Assembly: GCA_900553925.1 (NCBI GenBank)
Contig: USFH01000001.1
Location: 1 to 44,327 of the forward strand
Direction of reading: 5' to 3'
Source of the DNA: an uncultured Clostridium sp.
GTDB lineage: Bacteria > Bacillota > Clostridia > Lachnospirales > Lachnospiraceae
DNA: 44,327 nucleotides
The translations under genes and the position numbers were made by a program. Below are positions 16,174 through 25,348 of the stretch, piece by piece. The notes beneath the pieces were generated by a model. That model did no database searches. It saw only the letters and a list, made by a program, of their open reading frames with translations, and was not told where the DNA came from. Each line of letters starts with the position of its first letter. Position 1 is the stretch's first letter.

Positions 16174-17292
16174 ATGCCATACGATATATATGTAACAAAA
16201 GCGTCTCTTCCGCCTATGGAGGAATACATAGAAGAGGTCAGATCTGTCTGGGATACGCACTGGTTGACGAATATGGGAGAAAAGCATGAACAACTTCAAA
16301 ATATGTTAAAAGACTACCTGGATGTTGATAACATTGAACTGCTTGTAAATGGACATATGGCACTGGAAATGACATTGCAGGCAATGAATCTGCAGGGAGA
16401 GGTTATAACAACGCCATTTACGTTTGCGTCCACAACACATGCGATTGTCCGTAATAATCTTGAACCGGTTTTTTGCGATATAGACGAGCAGACTTATACG
16501 ATGGATGTCAGCAAAATTGAAAGTCTGATTACGGAACGTACCTGTGCGATTTTGCCGGTTCATGTATATGGAAATATATGTAACATAGAAGAAATCGATC
16601 GAATTGCGCATAAATATGGACTCAAGGTTGTGTATGATGCAGCACATGCATTTGGAGAAACTTATAAAGGGAAAAGTGTAGGTTTGTATGGCGATGCATC
16701 CTGCTTTAGTTTTCATGCAACGAAGGTTTATAATACGATTGAGGGTGGCGCAGTTTGCTATCGAAGAGAGGAATTGGGACAGAAACTGTACGAATTAAAG
16801 AATTTTGGTATACATGGTCCGGAAGATGTGAATGCAGTTGGAGCCAATGCAAAAATGAATGAATTCTGTGCGGCAATGGGAATCTGCAATTTGCGGCATG
16901 TGGATGAGGAAATAACAAAACGAAAGAAATTGTATGAACATTATATGGAAAGATTGAAGGATACAGCAGGCTTACAATTGAATTGGATTCAATCGGATGT
17001 AAGGTCGAATTATGCTTATTTTCCGGTTGTGTTTGATGAAACTATATTTGGAGTAAGCAGAAATGAGGTATACGATTATCTGGCAGAAGCGGGTATATAT
17101 ACAAGAAAATATTTTTATCCTTTAACAAATACTTTCGCATGCTTTGAAAATAGATACAATGTGAATGATACACCGATTGCGCGTAAGGTGGCAAATCGAG
17201 TTCTGACATTGCCGTTATACCCGGATTTGGATGTTCGGGATGTAGATCGGATCTGCGATCTATTGTTACAATGCCGATATGACAATAAATAA
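16174..17292 (+). CDS. DegT/DnrJ/EryC1/StrS-family sugar aminotransferase
   Basis: PLP-dependent aminotransferase of 372 aa, expected to convert a keto-sugar nucleotide to an amino sugar with glutamate as donor. Motifs in order: TNMGEKHEQLQ, ITTPFTFASTTHAIV, PVFCDIDEQTYTMD, ILPVHVYGNICNIEEI, VVYDAAHAFGETYKG with the PLP-contacting Asp, and SFHATKVYNTIEGGAV with the Schiff-base Lys184. The C-terminal small domain ends in LPLYPDLDVRDVDRICDLL, as usual. The family size is about 370-400 aa, so the gene is complete. The AGGGGG site upstream supports the ATG at 16174. It is the clearest indication that the cluster makes an amino-sugar-containing glycan. Confidence 0.93.
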   Translation: MPYDIYVTKASLPPMEEYIEEVRSVWDTHWLTNMGEKHEQLQNMLKDYLDVDNIELLVNGHMALEMTLQAMNLQGEVITTPFTFASTTHAIVRNNLEPVFCDIDEQTYTMDVSKIESLITERTCAILPVHVYGNICNIEEIDRIAHKYGLKVVYDAAHAFGETYKGKSVGLYGDASCFSFHATKVYNTIEGGAVCYRREELGQKLYELKNFGIHGPEDVNAVGANAKMNEFCAAMGICNLRHVDEEITKRKKLYEHYMERLKDTAGLQLNWIQSDVRSNYAYFPVVFDETIFGVSRNEVYDYLAEAGIYTRKYFYPLTNTFACFENRYNVNDTPIARKVANRVLTLPLYPDLDVRDVDRICDLLLQCRYDNK

Positions 17293-17309
17293 TATGAGGG
17301 GTGAATGAT

Positions 17310-18257
17310 ATGGAACCGATATTGTTCTTGGTAATTCCATGTTATAACGAGGAAGAAGTCCTTCCTGAGACAAACCGGTGCGTAGGAGATAAACTCAGAC
17401 GGATGATAACCGATGGAGTCGTTTCAGGAAAAAGCAGAATATTGTATGTGAACGATGGCTCCCGGGATCGTACTTGGAATATCATACAGGAGTTATATCG
17501 ACAGGATGAGTATGCGACAGGTATTACCCTGTCAAGAAACAAAGGACATCAGAATGCACTTTTAGCAGGACTTATGACAGCAAAGGAATATGCCGACATT
17601 GTAATCTCTATGGATGCAGACCTGCAGGATGATGTGGAAGTGCTGGATAAATTCGTGGAAGAATATAAAAAGGGAAATGATATTGTATATGGTGTTCGGA
17701 AATCGAGGAAAAAAGACACGGCATTTAAACGATGTACGGCGTTGGCGTTTTATAAACTGATGCGGGCATTTGGCGTGGATATGGTATACAATCACGCGGA
17801 TTACAGGCTGATGTCAAAACGGGCGTTAGATGGACTGGAGAAATTCCGGGAGGTTAATTTGTTTCTTCGTGGAATTGTGCCTATGATCGGATATGCATCA
17901 TCTACGGTAGAGTATGACCGTGGAGAACGCGCGGCGGGAGAGTCGAAATATCCGTTCCGTAAGATGTTCCGCTTTGCAGTTGAGGGAATCACTTCCTGCA
18001 GCGTAAAACCGATTCGTATGATTACAGCGATGGGACTGCTTGTAAGCTTTCTGAGTGTTGTGTATCTGATTTACATATTGATTGGAAATGCTATGGGCTA
18101 TACAATCAAGGGTTGGACAACAGTTATGGTAGTTATGCTCATCCTGGGAGGGTTTCAGATTTTCAGTATTGGAATTGTTGGTGAATATATCAGTAAGATC
18201 TATCTGGAGGTAAAAGACCGGCCGCGATATATCATTGAGGATACAAAGATAAAATAA
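17310..18257 (+). CDS. GtrB/DPM1-like family 2 glycosyltransferase with two C-terminal membrane helices
   Basis: Polyprenyl-phosphate glycosyltransferase-like protein of 315 aa that likely charges undecaprenyl phosphate with a single sugar. The catalytic domain shows FLVIPCYNEEEVLPE, LYVNDGSRDRTW, ITLSRNKGHQNALLAG and SMDADLQDDVEVL with the metal-binding DAD. The lid region YGVRKSRKKDTAFKR and HADYRLMSKRAL follow. Two hydrophobic helices near the C-terminus (around residues 232-260 and 267-290) anchor it in the membrane, as in GtrB. ATG 17310 is preferred because GAGGGG is 8 bases upstream; GTG 17301 overlaps that site. The following polytopic protein may use the lipid-linked sugar, as in GtrB/GtrC-type modification (inference). 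Confidence 0.92.
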   Translation: MEPILFLVIPCYNEEEVLPETNRCVGDKLRRMITDGVVSGKSRILYVNDGSRDRTWNIIQELYRQDEYATGITLSRNKGHQNALLAGLMTAKEYADIVISMDADLQDDVEVLDKFVEEYKKGNDIVYGVRKSRKKDTAFKRCTALAFYKLMRAFGVDMVYNHADYRLMSKRALDGLEKFREVNLFLRGIVPMIGYASSTVEYDRGERAAGESKYPFRKMFRFAVEGITSCSVKPIRMITAMGLLVSFLSVVYLIYILIGNAMGYTIKGWTTVMVVMLILGGFQIFSIGIVGEYISKIYLEVKDRPRYIIEDTKIK

Positions 18258-18275
18258 CTGTGTTAGGGGTGTACA

Positions 18276-19595
18276 ATGGAAAGAGAAGAGCAGCTTGCAA
18301 AAGCAAAATCGATATGTATAAGGATAATACCCTATCTGATCTATTTTCTGGTGCTCTTGTTCTATCATATTTATGGTTATCAGATGGATGGCGATGATCA
18401 GTATGTCGTCTCTGTTCTGAAACCATCTTTAAAGCAGGAACTGCCAGGATTGATGAAACGAAGCTGCGAGGGTTGGAGCTCCCGCGTGTTGATCAACCCG
18501 CTTATCTGGATTTTATTGCATCTGGATATCCGCATGTGGGGCGCATTGGATATTCTGGTATTGATGGTGGGGCTCTGGTGCGTGATCCGCTTGTGTAATC
18601 CGGATAGATTAAATGACAATAATATGATAATTCTGGGCATGGTCCTACTGTTTCCGTTTGATAATTTCCAGGAGGTGGGTTGGGTAGTCACATCGGTAAG
18701 CTATGCGTGGCCGTTGGTGTCAGCTCTGCTTGCGTGCATGACAGTGAAGCACTTTTTTGAACATCAGAAGAATAGCTGGTGGTCTGTAGTTCCCATGTGT
18801 CTGCTGACAGTATTTGCAGTGAACAAAGAAGAATTGTCGGTCACGCTGGCGATTATATTTATATACACAGTATTTCTTTCTATCCGGGAAAAAAGACCGG
18901 ATGGAGTGATATATATACAGACGGTTATATCAGTTTTCGGCATCCTTTTCCATTTGTTCAACGCAGGAAACCGGGGGCGTAGTAGTACATTTACGGAAGA
19001 TGCACACATGACAGGGGTGGATAAGCTATGTATGGGATTTATTTCAACATTGCACCATTTGTTCTTTGATGAAGAAAGAAACTATTTTTTCTTATGCATG
19101 TGTATATTGATCTGTATTGTAACTTGCATGATGCAGACAAAACAGTGGGTGAAGACAATCTCGGTAATACCATTGCTGCTGTGTGCGGTATCGATGATCA
19201 CAGGTGTATTTTCAGACACGGTGGAGTGTGACACATGGAGAGATACACGATTGATTCTGCCGGTTGTACTCGCACTGCTTGGCATTATATGTATTTTGAT
19301 CTGCATGTATCAGATTCTGCAGGACAGACAGAAATTCCTGACTGTGTTTATGCTTTTGTTTGCTGGTTTTGCCGGGAGGATGACGGTCGGATTTTCAGGG
19401 ATAGGACTATCAGCGTTTATACGTACTTATACATTTTTATATTATATTATATTAGGAGTTGGGGCATGGTTTGTTATCAAATGTGAATATGACACAACGG
19501 TACTTATGAAGAAAAAAATACTTTTAAATCGTGTGATTCTGTGGCTTGCGATTATAAGTATTGTCAGAGCAATCTTTGCGCTGGCTATTGTGTAA
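18276..19595 (+). CDS. Polytopic membrane protein, DUF6056/GtrII-like candidate lipid-linked-sugar transferase
   Basis: Integral membrane protein of 439 aa with roughly ten hydrophobic helices and no recognised soluble domain. Between the first two helices is an acidic extracytoplasmic loop with YQMDGDDQYV and, further on, EGWSSRVLINPLIW. This layout resembles DUF6056 and GtrII/GT-C-type proteins, where an acidic residue in the first large loop is catalytic. That assignment is from pattern, not proof. It directly follows the GtrB-like gene by 18 bp, the usual pairing of a lipid-sugar synthase with its membrane transferase. The start ATG follows a GGGGTG site. Confidence 0.6.
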   Translation: MEREEQLAKAKSICIRIIPYLIYFLVLLFYHIYGYQMDGDDQYVVSVLKPSLKQELPGLMKRSCEGWSSRVLINPLIWILLHLDIRMWGALDILVLMVGLWCVIRLCNPDRLNDNNMIILGMVLLFPFDNFQEVGWVVTSVSYAWPLVSALLACMTVKHFFEHQKNSWWSVVPMCLLTVFAVNKEELSVTLAIIFIYTVFLSIREKRPDGVIYIQTVISVFGILFHLFNAGNRGRSSTFTEDAHMTGVDKLCMGFISTLHHLFFDEERNYFFLCMCILICIVTCMMQTKQWVKTISVIPLLLCAVSMITGVFSDTVECDTWRDTRLILPVVLALLGIICILICMYQILQDRQKFLTVFMLLFAGFAGRMTVGFSGIGLSAFIRTYTFLYYIILGVGAWFVIKCEYDTTVLMKKKILLNRVILWLAIISIVRAIFALAIV

Positions 19596-19618
19596 TAAGA
19601 AGAGAGAAGGCTTGAAAT

Positions 19619-20425
19619 ATGGAGAAGGACAGAGAGAAAAAAACAGGTAGACATACGTTTGTTGTCTGTGCATATAAACAGTCAGAATATCTGGAGACGT
19701 GCGTGCGTTCTGTGTTAAGGCAGACTGTACGATCGAAGGTTGTTGTGTGTACGTCGACTCCAAATCATCATATAGAAACGATAGCAAAAAAATATAGACT
19801 GAAATTGTATATCCGGGAGGGGAAAAGTAATATCCGGGATGATTGGAATTTCGCGATATCCTGTGCGGATACATCTTTGGTTACGATTGCGCATCAGGAC
19901 GACATCTATCATAGCCGGTATGTGGAATCAATGTTAGATGCATTTAATGCCCGTCCGGATGCGACGATATTTTTCTCCGGATATCGGCCGGTAAAGGATG
20001 GAATCGTATCGTTGGATGCGAATTGTATTATACGTGCCATGCTGCGTACACCGATGTGTGTGGACAGGCTTGCAGGTATCCGTTTTTTTAAAAGGCTGAT
20101 TTTTTTACTTGGTAACAGCGTCTGCTGTCCGACGGTCACATATGCGATGAATCGAGTGGAAAAGCCTGTATTTACATCATCCTATAAGTATAATATCGAC
20201 TGGGATACATTCCGGAAACTTGCACAGCTTCCGGGGAGCTTTGCATATGATCCGCATGCGCTGGTCGGATATCGGGTCCATGATGGGGCGACCAGTAAAC
20301 AATATATTGATAACACCGGACGCTTTAAAGAGGATAAGCGGATGTTTACAGAGATCTGGGGGAGAACGATCGCACAGATGATTATGAAATTTTATACCAG
20401 GGCGTATGACACATATAAGGACTGA
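19619..20425 (+). CDS. Family 2 glycosyltransferase
   Basis: GT-A glycosyltransferase of 268 aa, the last gene of the glycan cluster. It begins HTFVVCAYKQSEYLETCVRS and has the DXD-like motif VTIAHQDDIYHSRYVE, with RDDWNFAISCADT before it. Near the C-terminus NIDWDTFRKLAQLPG and VGYRVHDGATSK are typical acceptor-side segments of cluster GT2 enzymes. The protein has no membrane helix. The ATG at 19619 lies 23 bp after the previous stop. It is followed by an AT-rich hairpin with a long T-run that separates it from the pilus locus. Substrate unknown. Confidence 0.87.
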   Translation: MEKDREKKTGRHTFVVCAYKQSEYLETCVRSVLRQTVRSKVVVCTSTPNHHIETIAKKYRLKLYIREGKSNIRDDWNFAISCADTSLVTIAHQDDIYHSRYVESMLDAFNARPDATIFFSGYRPVKDGIVSLDANCIIRAMLRTPMCVDRLAGIRFFKRLIFLLGNSVCCPTVTYAMNRVEKPVFTSSYKYNIDWDTFRKLAQLPGSFAYDPHALVGYRVHDGATSKQYIDNTGRFKEDKRMFTEIWGRTIAQMIMKFYTRAYDTYKD

Positions 20426-20434
20426 AAATGACAA

Positions 20435-20462
20435 AATTATGGTAAAATAATTGTTTTTTTTT
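20435..20462 (+). terminator. Weak AT-rich intrinsic terminator after the glycan cluster
   Basis: AATTAT (20435-20440) and ATAATT (20447-20452) form a 6-bp stem followed by G and nine T residues (20454-20462). The stem is weak but the T-run is long. It coincides with the change from glycan to pilus genes. Confidence 0.4.
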
Positions 20463-20482
20463 CAAATAGGCTATGTTATAAT
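20451..20482 (+). promoter_or_regulatory. Extended -10 promoter for the pilB operon
   Basis: TGTTATAAT (TATAAT at 20477-20482) is a consensus extended -10 element. The possible -35 TTGTTT (20451-20456) is at a long 20-bp spacing, so the TG motif probably carries recognition. It lies 35 bp upstream of pilB, whose GAGAGGG site follows. Confidence 0.55.
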
Positions 20483-20517
20483 TAAAGCACTATAAATTTT
20501 AATGAGAGGGTATTGCT

Positions 20518-22245
20518 ATGCGGATAACTGGAGGAAGAAAGAAAATTCGTATAGGTGATTTGCTTGTTGAAGCGGGGGCTATTACGGAAGAAGAGCTTCA
20601 GGAGGCACTTGCCTATCAGAAAGAGAATGGTGGCAGGATCGGAAATGTTATCATGGAACTTGGCTTTATCAGCCAGGAACTGTTGATCACAGTACTGACC
20701 ACACAGATGGGAATTGATTATATTGAATTGAAGGCTTGCAAGCTGGATGAGGATCTGCTGAAACAGATACCAGAGAACCTGGTCAATAAGTACAAGGCAC
20801 TTCCGATTGGATATGATGAAGCGAATCCGAACATTCTGCGTGTAGCAATGGTTGATCCGATGGATTTGAATGCAATCGATGATATTGGTATTGCGATGAA
20901 TGCGCAGGTGGAACCATTGCTTGCGATGGAAGACGATGTTATGGAGGCAATCGGTAAGTATTTCGGTAATGCACAGGCGATGGAGGCTGCGGAGCAGTAC
21001 CGGAAGGAAATGCAGGAGAACGGTATGACCGAAGCCGATCAGGATGCGATCAATGAGGATGTTGAGAATTCCCCAATCGTTCTTCTTGTAAAACAGATTA
21101 TCGAGGGTGGTGTCAGACAGAGAGCTTCCGATATTCATATTGAACCACTGGAGAGCAGTGTACGTGTCCGGTATCGAATTGATGGTGCGTTAAAGCATGT
21201 TATGACATATGATATTGGCCTTCTGGCAGGTATCAGTGCCCGTATCAAGATCATCGGCGGCATGGATATCGCAGAAAAGCGTAAGCCACAGGATGGTCGT
21301 ATCACAATTATGGTAGACCGTAGAGAGTATGATGTCCGTGTATCTATCCTGCCTACGGTTTACGGCGAGAAAACCGTTATGAGACTTACATCCAAGGATG
21401 GTCTTACAAAACCGAAGAGCGCCCTTGGATTTGGACCAAAGGAATTAAAGGTATTTGATGGTATCCTGAGTAACCCGCATGGAATCATTCTGGTTACAGG
21501 ACCGACTGGTTCCGGTAAATCAACGACGCTATATACATCATTGAGCGAGCTGAATACCGAGGATGTAAATATCATCACAGTAGAAGATCCTGTCGAGGCG
21601 AACATCGATGGTATCAATCAGGTACAGGTGAATGTCAAAGCGGAGATGACCTTCGCGGCAGCTCTCCGATCTATCCTCCGTCAGGATCCGGATATTATTA
21701 TGATCGGAGAGATTCGAGATACCGAGACAGCACAGATTGCGGTACAGGCCGCTATCACCGGACACCTAGTAGTGTCAACACTTCATACGAATTCAGCAGC
21801 TTCTACGGTTACACGTATCATCGATATGGGTATCGAGCCATATGTAGCAGGAGATGCTCTGGTAGGTGTTATCGCACAGCGACTCGTCCGCAGGCTTTGC
21901 AACTCCTGCAAGCAGGCGAGACTGGCAGAACCGGAAGAGAAGAAAATACTTGGCGTAAAGCCGGAAGATATGGATGACGATGTGATCATCTACGAGCCGG
22001 TTGGATGCCCACTTTGCGGCGATACCGGCTATGCAGGACGAATCGGTGTGTATGAGATGATGCCGGTATCCAAGGAATTGCAGGCAGTTATTTCGAAGGG
22101 CGCTACGGCGGATGTCATCGAGAAGCAGGCACTGAAGGAAGGTATGCTTACTTTGAAGATGGGCGCCGCACAGCATGTGTTGAATGGTATCACTTCCATC
22201 AGTGAGATGAAGAAGATTACATACGAGACAGGTGACGAGTATTAA
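20518..22245 (+). CDS. pilB: Type IV pilus assembly ATPase PilB (GspE family)
   Basis: Cytoplasmic hexameric extension ATPase of 575 aa that powers pilus assembly with PilC. The N-terminal MshEN/GspE-N region (IRIGDLLVEAGAITEEELQE) can bind c-di-GMP in some relatives. The catalytic part has ASDIHIEP, Walker A GPTGSGKSTTLYTS (about residues 327-340), the Asp box TVEDPVE, Walker B DPDIIMIGEIRDTETA and the His box GHLVVSTLHTNSA. A four-Cys zinc motif follows (CNSCKQAR and CPLCGDTGYAGR). The length and all motifs are complete. The ATG at 20518 has a GAGAGGG site 7 bases upstream. It is the first gene of the pilus locus, with pilT next. Confidence 0.96.
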   Translation: MRITGGRKKIRIGDLLVEAGAITEEELQEALAYQKENGGRIGNVIMELGFISQELLITVLTTQMGIDYIELKACKLDEDLLKQIPENLVNKYKALPIGYDEANPNILRVAMVDPMDLNAIDDIGIAMNAQVEPLLAMEDDVMEAIGKYFGNAQAMEAAEQYRKEMQENGMTEADQDAINEDVENSPIVLLVKQIIEGGVRQRASDIHIEPLESSVRVRYRIDGALKHVMTYDIGLLAGISARIKIIGGMDIAEKRKPQDGRITIMVDRREYDVRVSILPTVYGEKTVMRLTSKDGLTKPKSALGFGPKELKVFDGILSNPHGIILVTGPTGSGKSTTLYTSLSELNTEDVNIITVEDPVEANIDGINQVQVNVKAEMTFAAALRSILRQDPDIIMIGEIRDTETAQIAVQAAITGHLVVSTLHTNSAASTVTRIIDMGIEPYVAGDALVGVIAQRLVRRLCNSCKQARLAEPEEKKILGVKPEDMDDDVIIYEPVGCPLCGDTGYAGRIGVYEMMPVSKELQAVISKGATADVIEKQALKEGMLTLKMGAAQHVLNGITSISEMKKITYETGDEY

Positions 22246-22276
22246 ACTATAAATGTTTTAAGAGGGAGATAAGAAC

Positions 22277-23329
22277 ATGATAGACATGAAAGAACTTTTG
22301 GCGTTCGCGGTGGAACAGAATGCATCCGATATTCATATTGCTACAGGCATTCCACCGAAGCTTCGTATCAACGGACGCCTGACGGAAGTAGAGCTTCCGC
22401 CGATGACACCGGCAGATGCAGCGGAGGCAATCGGCTCAACGATGCATGACAGACATAAGCAGATCTTGAAGGAGCGTGGAGAGGTCGACTTCTCCTTCTC
22501 GTCTCCGGAGACTGGACGATTCCGTGTGAATGTATTCATGGATCGGGGTAATATGGCAGCTGCGTACAGAAAGGTAGACACAATCATCCCGAGACCGGAT
22601 CAGTTAGGTATCCCGGAAGCAGTTGTGCAGTTATATAAGAAGAAAAGAGGTCTGGTACTTGTAACAGGACCAACCGGTTCCGGTAAGTCAACAACACTTG
22701 CTTCTATTATTAATAAGGCAAATGAGAATCTGACAGACCACATCATCACACTGGAAGATCCAATCGAGTACATACACAAGCACAAGAAGTCAGTTGTAAA
22801 TCAGCGTGAAGTTGGTATGGATACACTCTCGTATGCGAATGCACTTCGTGCAGCGCTTCGTGAGGATCCGGATATCATCCTGGTTGGAGAGATGCGTGAC
22901 CTTGAGACCATCTCTACAGCGATTACGGCTGCCGAGACCGGACATCTGGTATTCTCGACGCTGCATACGATTGGCGCTGCGTCTACGATCGACCGTATCA
23001 TTGATGTGTTCCCAACACATCAGCAGCAGCAGACACGTATCCAGCTTGCGATGATCTTAGAGGGCGTTATCTCGCAGGCACTGATTCCGACAGCAGATGG
23101 AAACGGACGAGTGGCTGCGTTCGAGGTCATGCTTGCCAGCCCGGCGATCCGGAGTCTGATCCGTGAGCAGAAGAACCACCAGATCCAGTCAACCATCCAG
23201 ACAAGCCGTGCACAGGGGATGATTACATTGGATGATTACATACTGGATCTCTACAAGAGTGGCAGAATCACAAGAGATATGGCTCTGGTATACGCGCAGG
23301 ATCAGGTGGCAATGAAGAAACAGATGTAG
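22277..23329 (+). CDS. pilT: Type IV pilus retraction ATPase PilT
   Basis: Retraction ATPase of 350 aa, so these pili are probably dynamic and could support twitching or DNA uptake. Motifs: ASDIHIATGIPPKLRINGRL, Walker A GPTGSGKSTTL (residues 131-141), TLEDPIEYIHKHKKS, Walker B DPDIILVGEMRDLET and GHLVFSTLHTIGAASTIDRI. It also carries the PilT-specific C-terminal AIRSLIREQKNHQIQS (canonically AIRNLIRE). It lacks the N-terminal extension and the zinc motif of PilB. The start ATG follows AGAGGGAGAT and lies 31 bp after pilB, so the two are co-transcribed. Confidence 0.95.
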   Translation: MIDMKELLAFAVEQNASDIHIATGIPPKLRINGRLTEVELPPMTPADAAEAIGSTMHDRHKQILKERGEVDFSFSSPETGRFRVNVFMDRGNMAAAYRKVDTIIPRPDQLGIPEAVVQLYKKKRGLVLVTGPTGSGKSTTLASIINKANENLTDHIITLEDPIEYIHKHKKSVVNQREVGMDTLSYANALRAALREDPDIILVGEMRDLETISTAITAAETGHLVFSTLHTIGAASTIDRIIDVFPTHQQQQTRIQLAMILEGVISQALIPTADGNGRVAAFEVMLASPAIRSLIREQKNHQIQSTIQTSRAQGMITLDDYILDLYKSGRITRDMALVYAQDQVAMKKQM

Positions 23330-23374
23330 GTTTTGTGCATGTTTCACAAAATTAAATTATTTTATTGAACTTTA

Positions 23375-23403
23375 TTGCAAAAATCTATCAAATAGAGTAG
23401 TAT
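23375..23403 (+). promoter_or_regulatory. Sigma-A-like promoter upstream of pilC
   Basis: TTGCAA (23375-23380) and TAGTAT (23398-23403) are spaced by 17 bp in an AT-rich 138-bp gap between pilT and pilC. It suggests separate transcription of pilC and the genes behind it. No riboswitch fold was recognised in this gap. Confidence 0.5.
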
Positions 23404-23467
23404 CAGTATATAAATTGTTCATAAAATGTTCATTTTTTAGAAAAATAAGAGGGTCGGAGGAGTTAAG

Positions 23468-24670
23468 ATGGCACAATATAATTACAAAGCCATGGACAAG
23501 AACGGTAAAGCGAAGAAAGGCTCTATCGAAGCAATCACCCCGGAGAAGGCGAAAGAGAAGCTGAAATCCGAGGGCTTGATCGTACAGGAGATCAAGGAAC
23601 AGGGCGTTGCGAAGGCAGGCCGTGGCAAGAAGGTAAAGGACAAGGATCTTGCGGTATTCTGCAAGCAGTTTGCATCAGTGTTGAATGCCGGTGTTACAAT
23701 CATCAGTGCATTGGAGATGATGTCAGAACAGTTGGAGAACAAGACATTACAGAGAGCGCTGCAGGAAGCACAGGCATACGTACAGAAGGGTGGTACACTG
23801 GCAGATGCGTTTAAACTGAACCCGAAGGTGTTCCCACCAATCATGGTGAACATGACAGCTGCCGGTGAGATGTCGGGTAATTTGGAAGTCTGCTTCGAGA
23901 GACTGACTACACACTTCGAGACAGCGAATGCATTGAAGTCGAAGGTAAAGAGCGCGGTTACATACCCTATCGTTATCTTAATTGTCGTTATTGCGGTTGT
24001 TGTTGTGTTACTGGTAGGAGTTATCCCGCAGTTTGTGGAGATGTTCGATCAGTTAGGATCGGAGCTCCCTGCAGCGACACAGATGCTTGTGAATCTGAGT
24101 AATTTCTTACAGCATAAGGGATATGTAGTGGTTATTGCGGTAGTTGTAATCGTATTCGGATTACGTGCATTCGGTAAGACAGAACCGGGATCACTGCTCT
24201 ATGCGAAGATTGGTATGAAGGCACCGCTCTTCGGCAATCTGACAGTGAAGTCGGCGGCAGCTACATTCTCACGCACGATGTCTACACTGATGGCATCCGG
24301 TATCAGTCTGATCGATGCAGTAGAACAGGTGGCGAAGATGATTAATAACCGGATTATCCGGGAAGCACTCTTAGATGCAAAGGTTCAGATATCAAAAGGC
24401 GTTCCGCTTTCGAAGCCGCTTCGGGATTGCGGTATCTTCCCTCCGATGCTTCCGCAGATGACACGTATCGGTGAAGAGACAGGTAATATAGAAGACATGA
24501 TGGACAAGGTTGCAGATTATTATGAGATGGAAGTAAATGATGCAACCGATGCATTGACTGCGGCGATGGAACCGATGATCATCGTAATTATGGGTGTAGT
24601 CGTAGGTGGTATCGTAATGGCTATCTACAGCCCGATGCTCAGCATGTACGATGCAGTCGACAGCTATTAA
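23468..24670 (+). CDS. pilC: Type IV pilus inner-membrane platform protein PilC (GspF family)
   Basis: Membrane platform protein of 400 aa that couples PilB and PilT to the growing pilus. The N-terminus NYKAMDKNGKAKKGSIEA is the family start. Two T2SSF domains follow: the first with FCKQFASVLNAGVTIISALEM and the membrane helix near VILIVVIAVVVVLLVGVI, the second with TFSRTMSTLMASGISLIDAV and the C-terminal helix EPMIIVIMGVVVGGIVMAIY. The length is standard. A GGAGGAG site precedes the ATG at 23468. A hairpin and then the major pilin gene follow. Confidence 0.95.
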   Translation: MAQYNYKAMDKNGKAKKGSIEAITPEKAKEKLKSEGLIVQEIKEQGVAKAGRGKKVKDKDLAVFCKQFASVLNAGVTIISALEMMSEQLENKTLQRALQEAQAYVQKGGTLADAFKLNPKVFPPIMVNMTAAGEMSGNLEVCFERLTTHFETANALKSKVKSAVTYPIVILIVVIAVVVVLLVGVIPQFVEMFDQLGSELPAATQMLVNLSNFLQHKGYVVVIAVVVIVFGLRAFGKTEPGSLLYAKIGMKAPLFGNLTVKSAAATFSRTMSTLMASGISLIDAVEQVAKMINNRIIREALLDAKVQISKGVPLSKPLRDCGIFPPMLPQMTRIGEETGNIEDMMDKVADYYEMEVNDATDALTAAMEPMIIVIMGVVVGGIVMAIYSPMLSMYDAVDSY

Positions 24671-24680
24671 AATGGATACA

Positions 24681-24707
24681 AACCGGAGAAGCGAGGACTT
24701 CGGTTTT
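24681..24707 (+). terminator. Weak terminator or attenuator between pilC and the major pilin
   Basis: AACCGGAG (24681-24688) pairs with CTTCGGTT (24698-24705) with one G-T pair, loop of 9, then TT before an A. The short T-run suggests partial termination or an mRNA processing or stabilising stem upstream of the pilin message. Confidence 0.45.
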
Positions 24708-24756
24708 ATCATAGAAAAAACTATCATAATGAATGAAAGAAAAGGAGAGAAAATTT

Positions 24757-25338
24757 ATGAAGAAAACAAACAACAAAGGTTTCTCACTCGTAGAGCTTAT
24801 TATCGTTATTGCTATCATGGCAATCCTTGCTGGTGCTATTGCTCCTGCATTGATCAAGTACATTGATAAGTCACGTAAGTCAAATGATGTAAGTTCTGCA
24901 AAGACTATTAAGACAGCAGTTGAGACAGCACTTGGTAACGAGGATTGCTACTCATACTTAACTGGTCTGGCTACATCTTCAGCAGATACTGTTATTACAA
25001 TTACAACAAATTCATCTTCAGCAACAGCAGCTATTGGTGTTGCTGCGGCACCTGCTGGTTATAATGGAGACTTAGCTCAGGCAGATATTCAGAAGTTGAT
25101 TTTCGAGAACATCGGTGAGAAGACACCAAAGATTAAGTTCTCTAAGGCAATTGATGGATACCTTTCAGCTAAGCCGGATCATTTCTATGTTTCAATCTCA
25201 AACAAGGGTACAGTTGCTGTATTCGTTGGTAGCGGTGCTCCTTCTGGTGCAAACCTTGCAGCTGATAAGGGTGGAGATGGTAGTACTGAAAAGACATATG
25301 TACAGTTGACACCGGAACTGTCACAGGCATATCAGTAA
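24757..25338 (+). CDS. pilA: Major type IV pilin
   Basis: Prepilin of 193 aa, the likely main pilus subunit. The short basic leader MKKTNNKG is followed by the cleavage site G/F and the hydrophobic helix FSLVELIIVIAIMAILAG with Glu at mature position 5. The rest is a Ser/Thr/Ala-rich globular domain with few charged clusters, ending VQLTPELSQAYQ. Only one Cys is seen in the mature part, so no internal disulfide is possible. The ATG at 24757 has an AAAGGAGAG site; an upstream in-frame ATG at 24733 overlaps that site. Position before pilD, flanking hairpins and a strong ribosome site fit high expression. Codon choice here (many T-ending codons) differs from pilB-pilC. Confidence 0.92.
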   Translation: MKKTNNKGFSLVELIIVIAIMAILAGAIAPALIKYIDKSRKSNDVSSAKTIKTAVETALGNEDCYSYLTGLATSSADTVITITTNSSSATAAIGVAAAPAGYNGDLAQADIQKLIFENIGEKTPKIKFSKAIDGYLSAKPDHFYVSISNKGTVAVFVGSGAPSGANLAADKGGDGSTEKTYVQLTPELSQAYQ

Positions 25339-25348
25339 AATTAATGCA

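Noticed and set aside
23330..23467. Possible c-di-GMP riboswitch upstream of pilC
   Set aside because: Such elements control pili in some clostridia, but no GEMM-type conserved core could be read here or before pilB or the major pilin.
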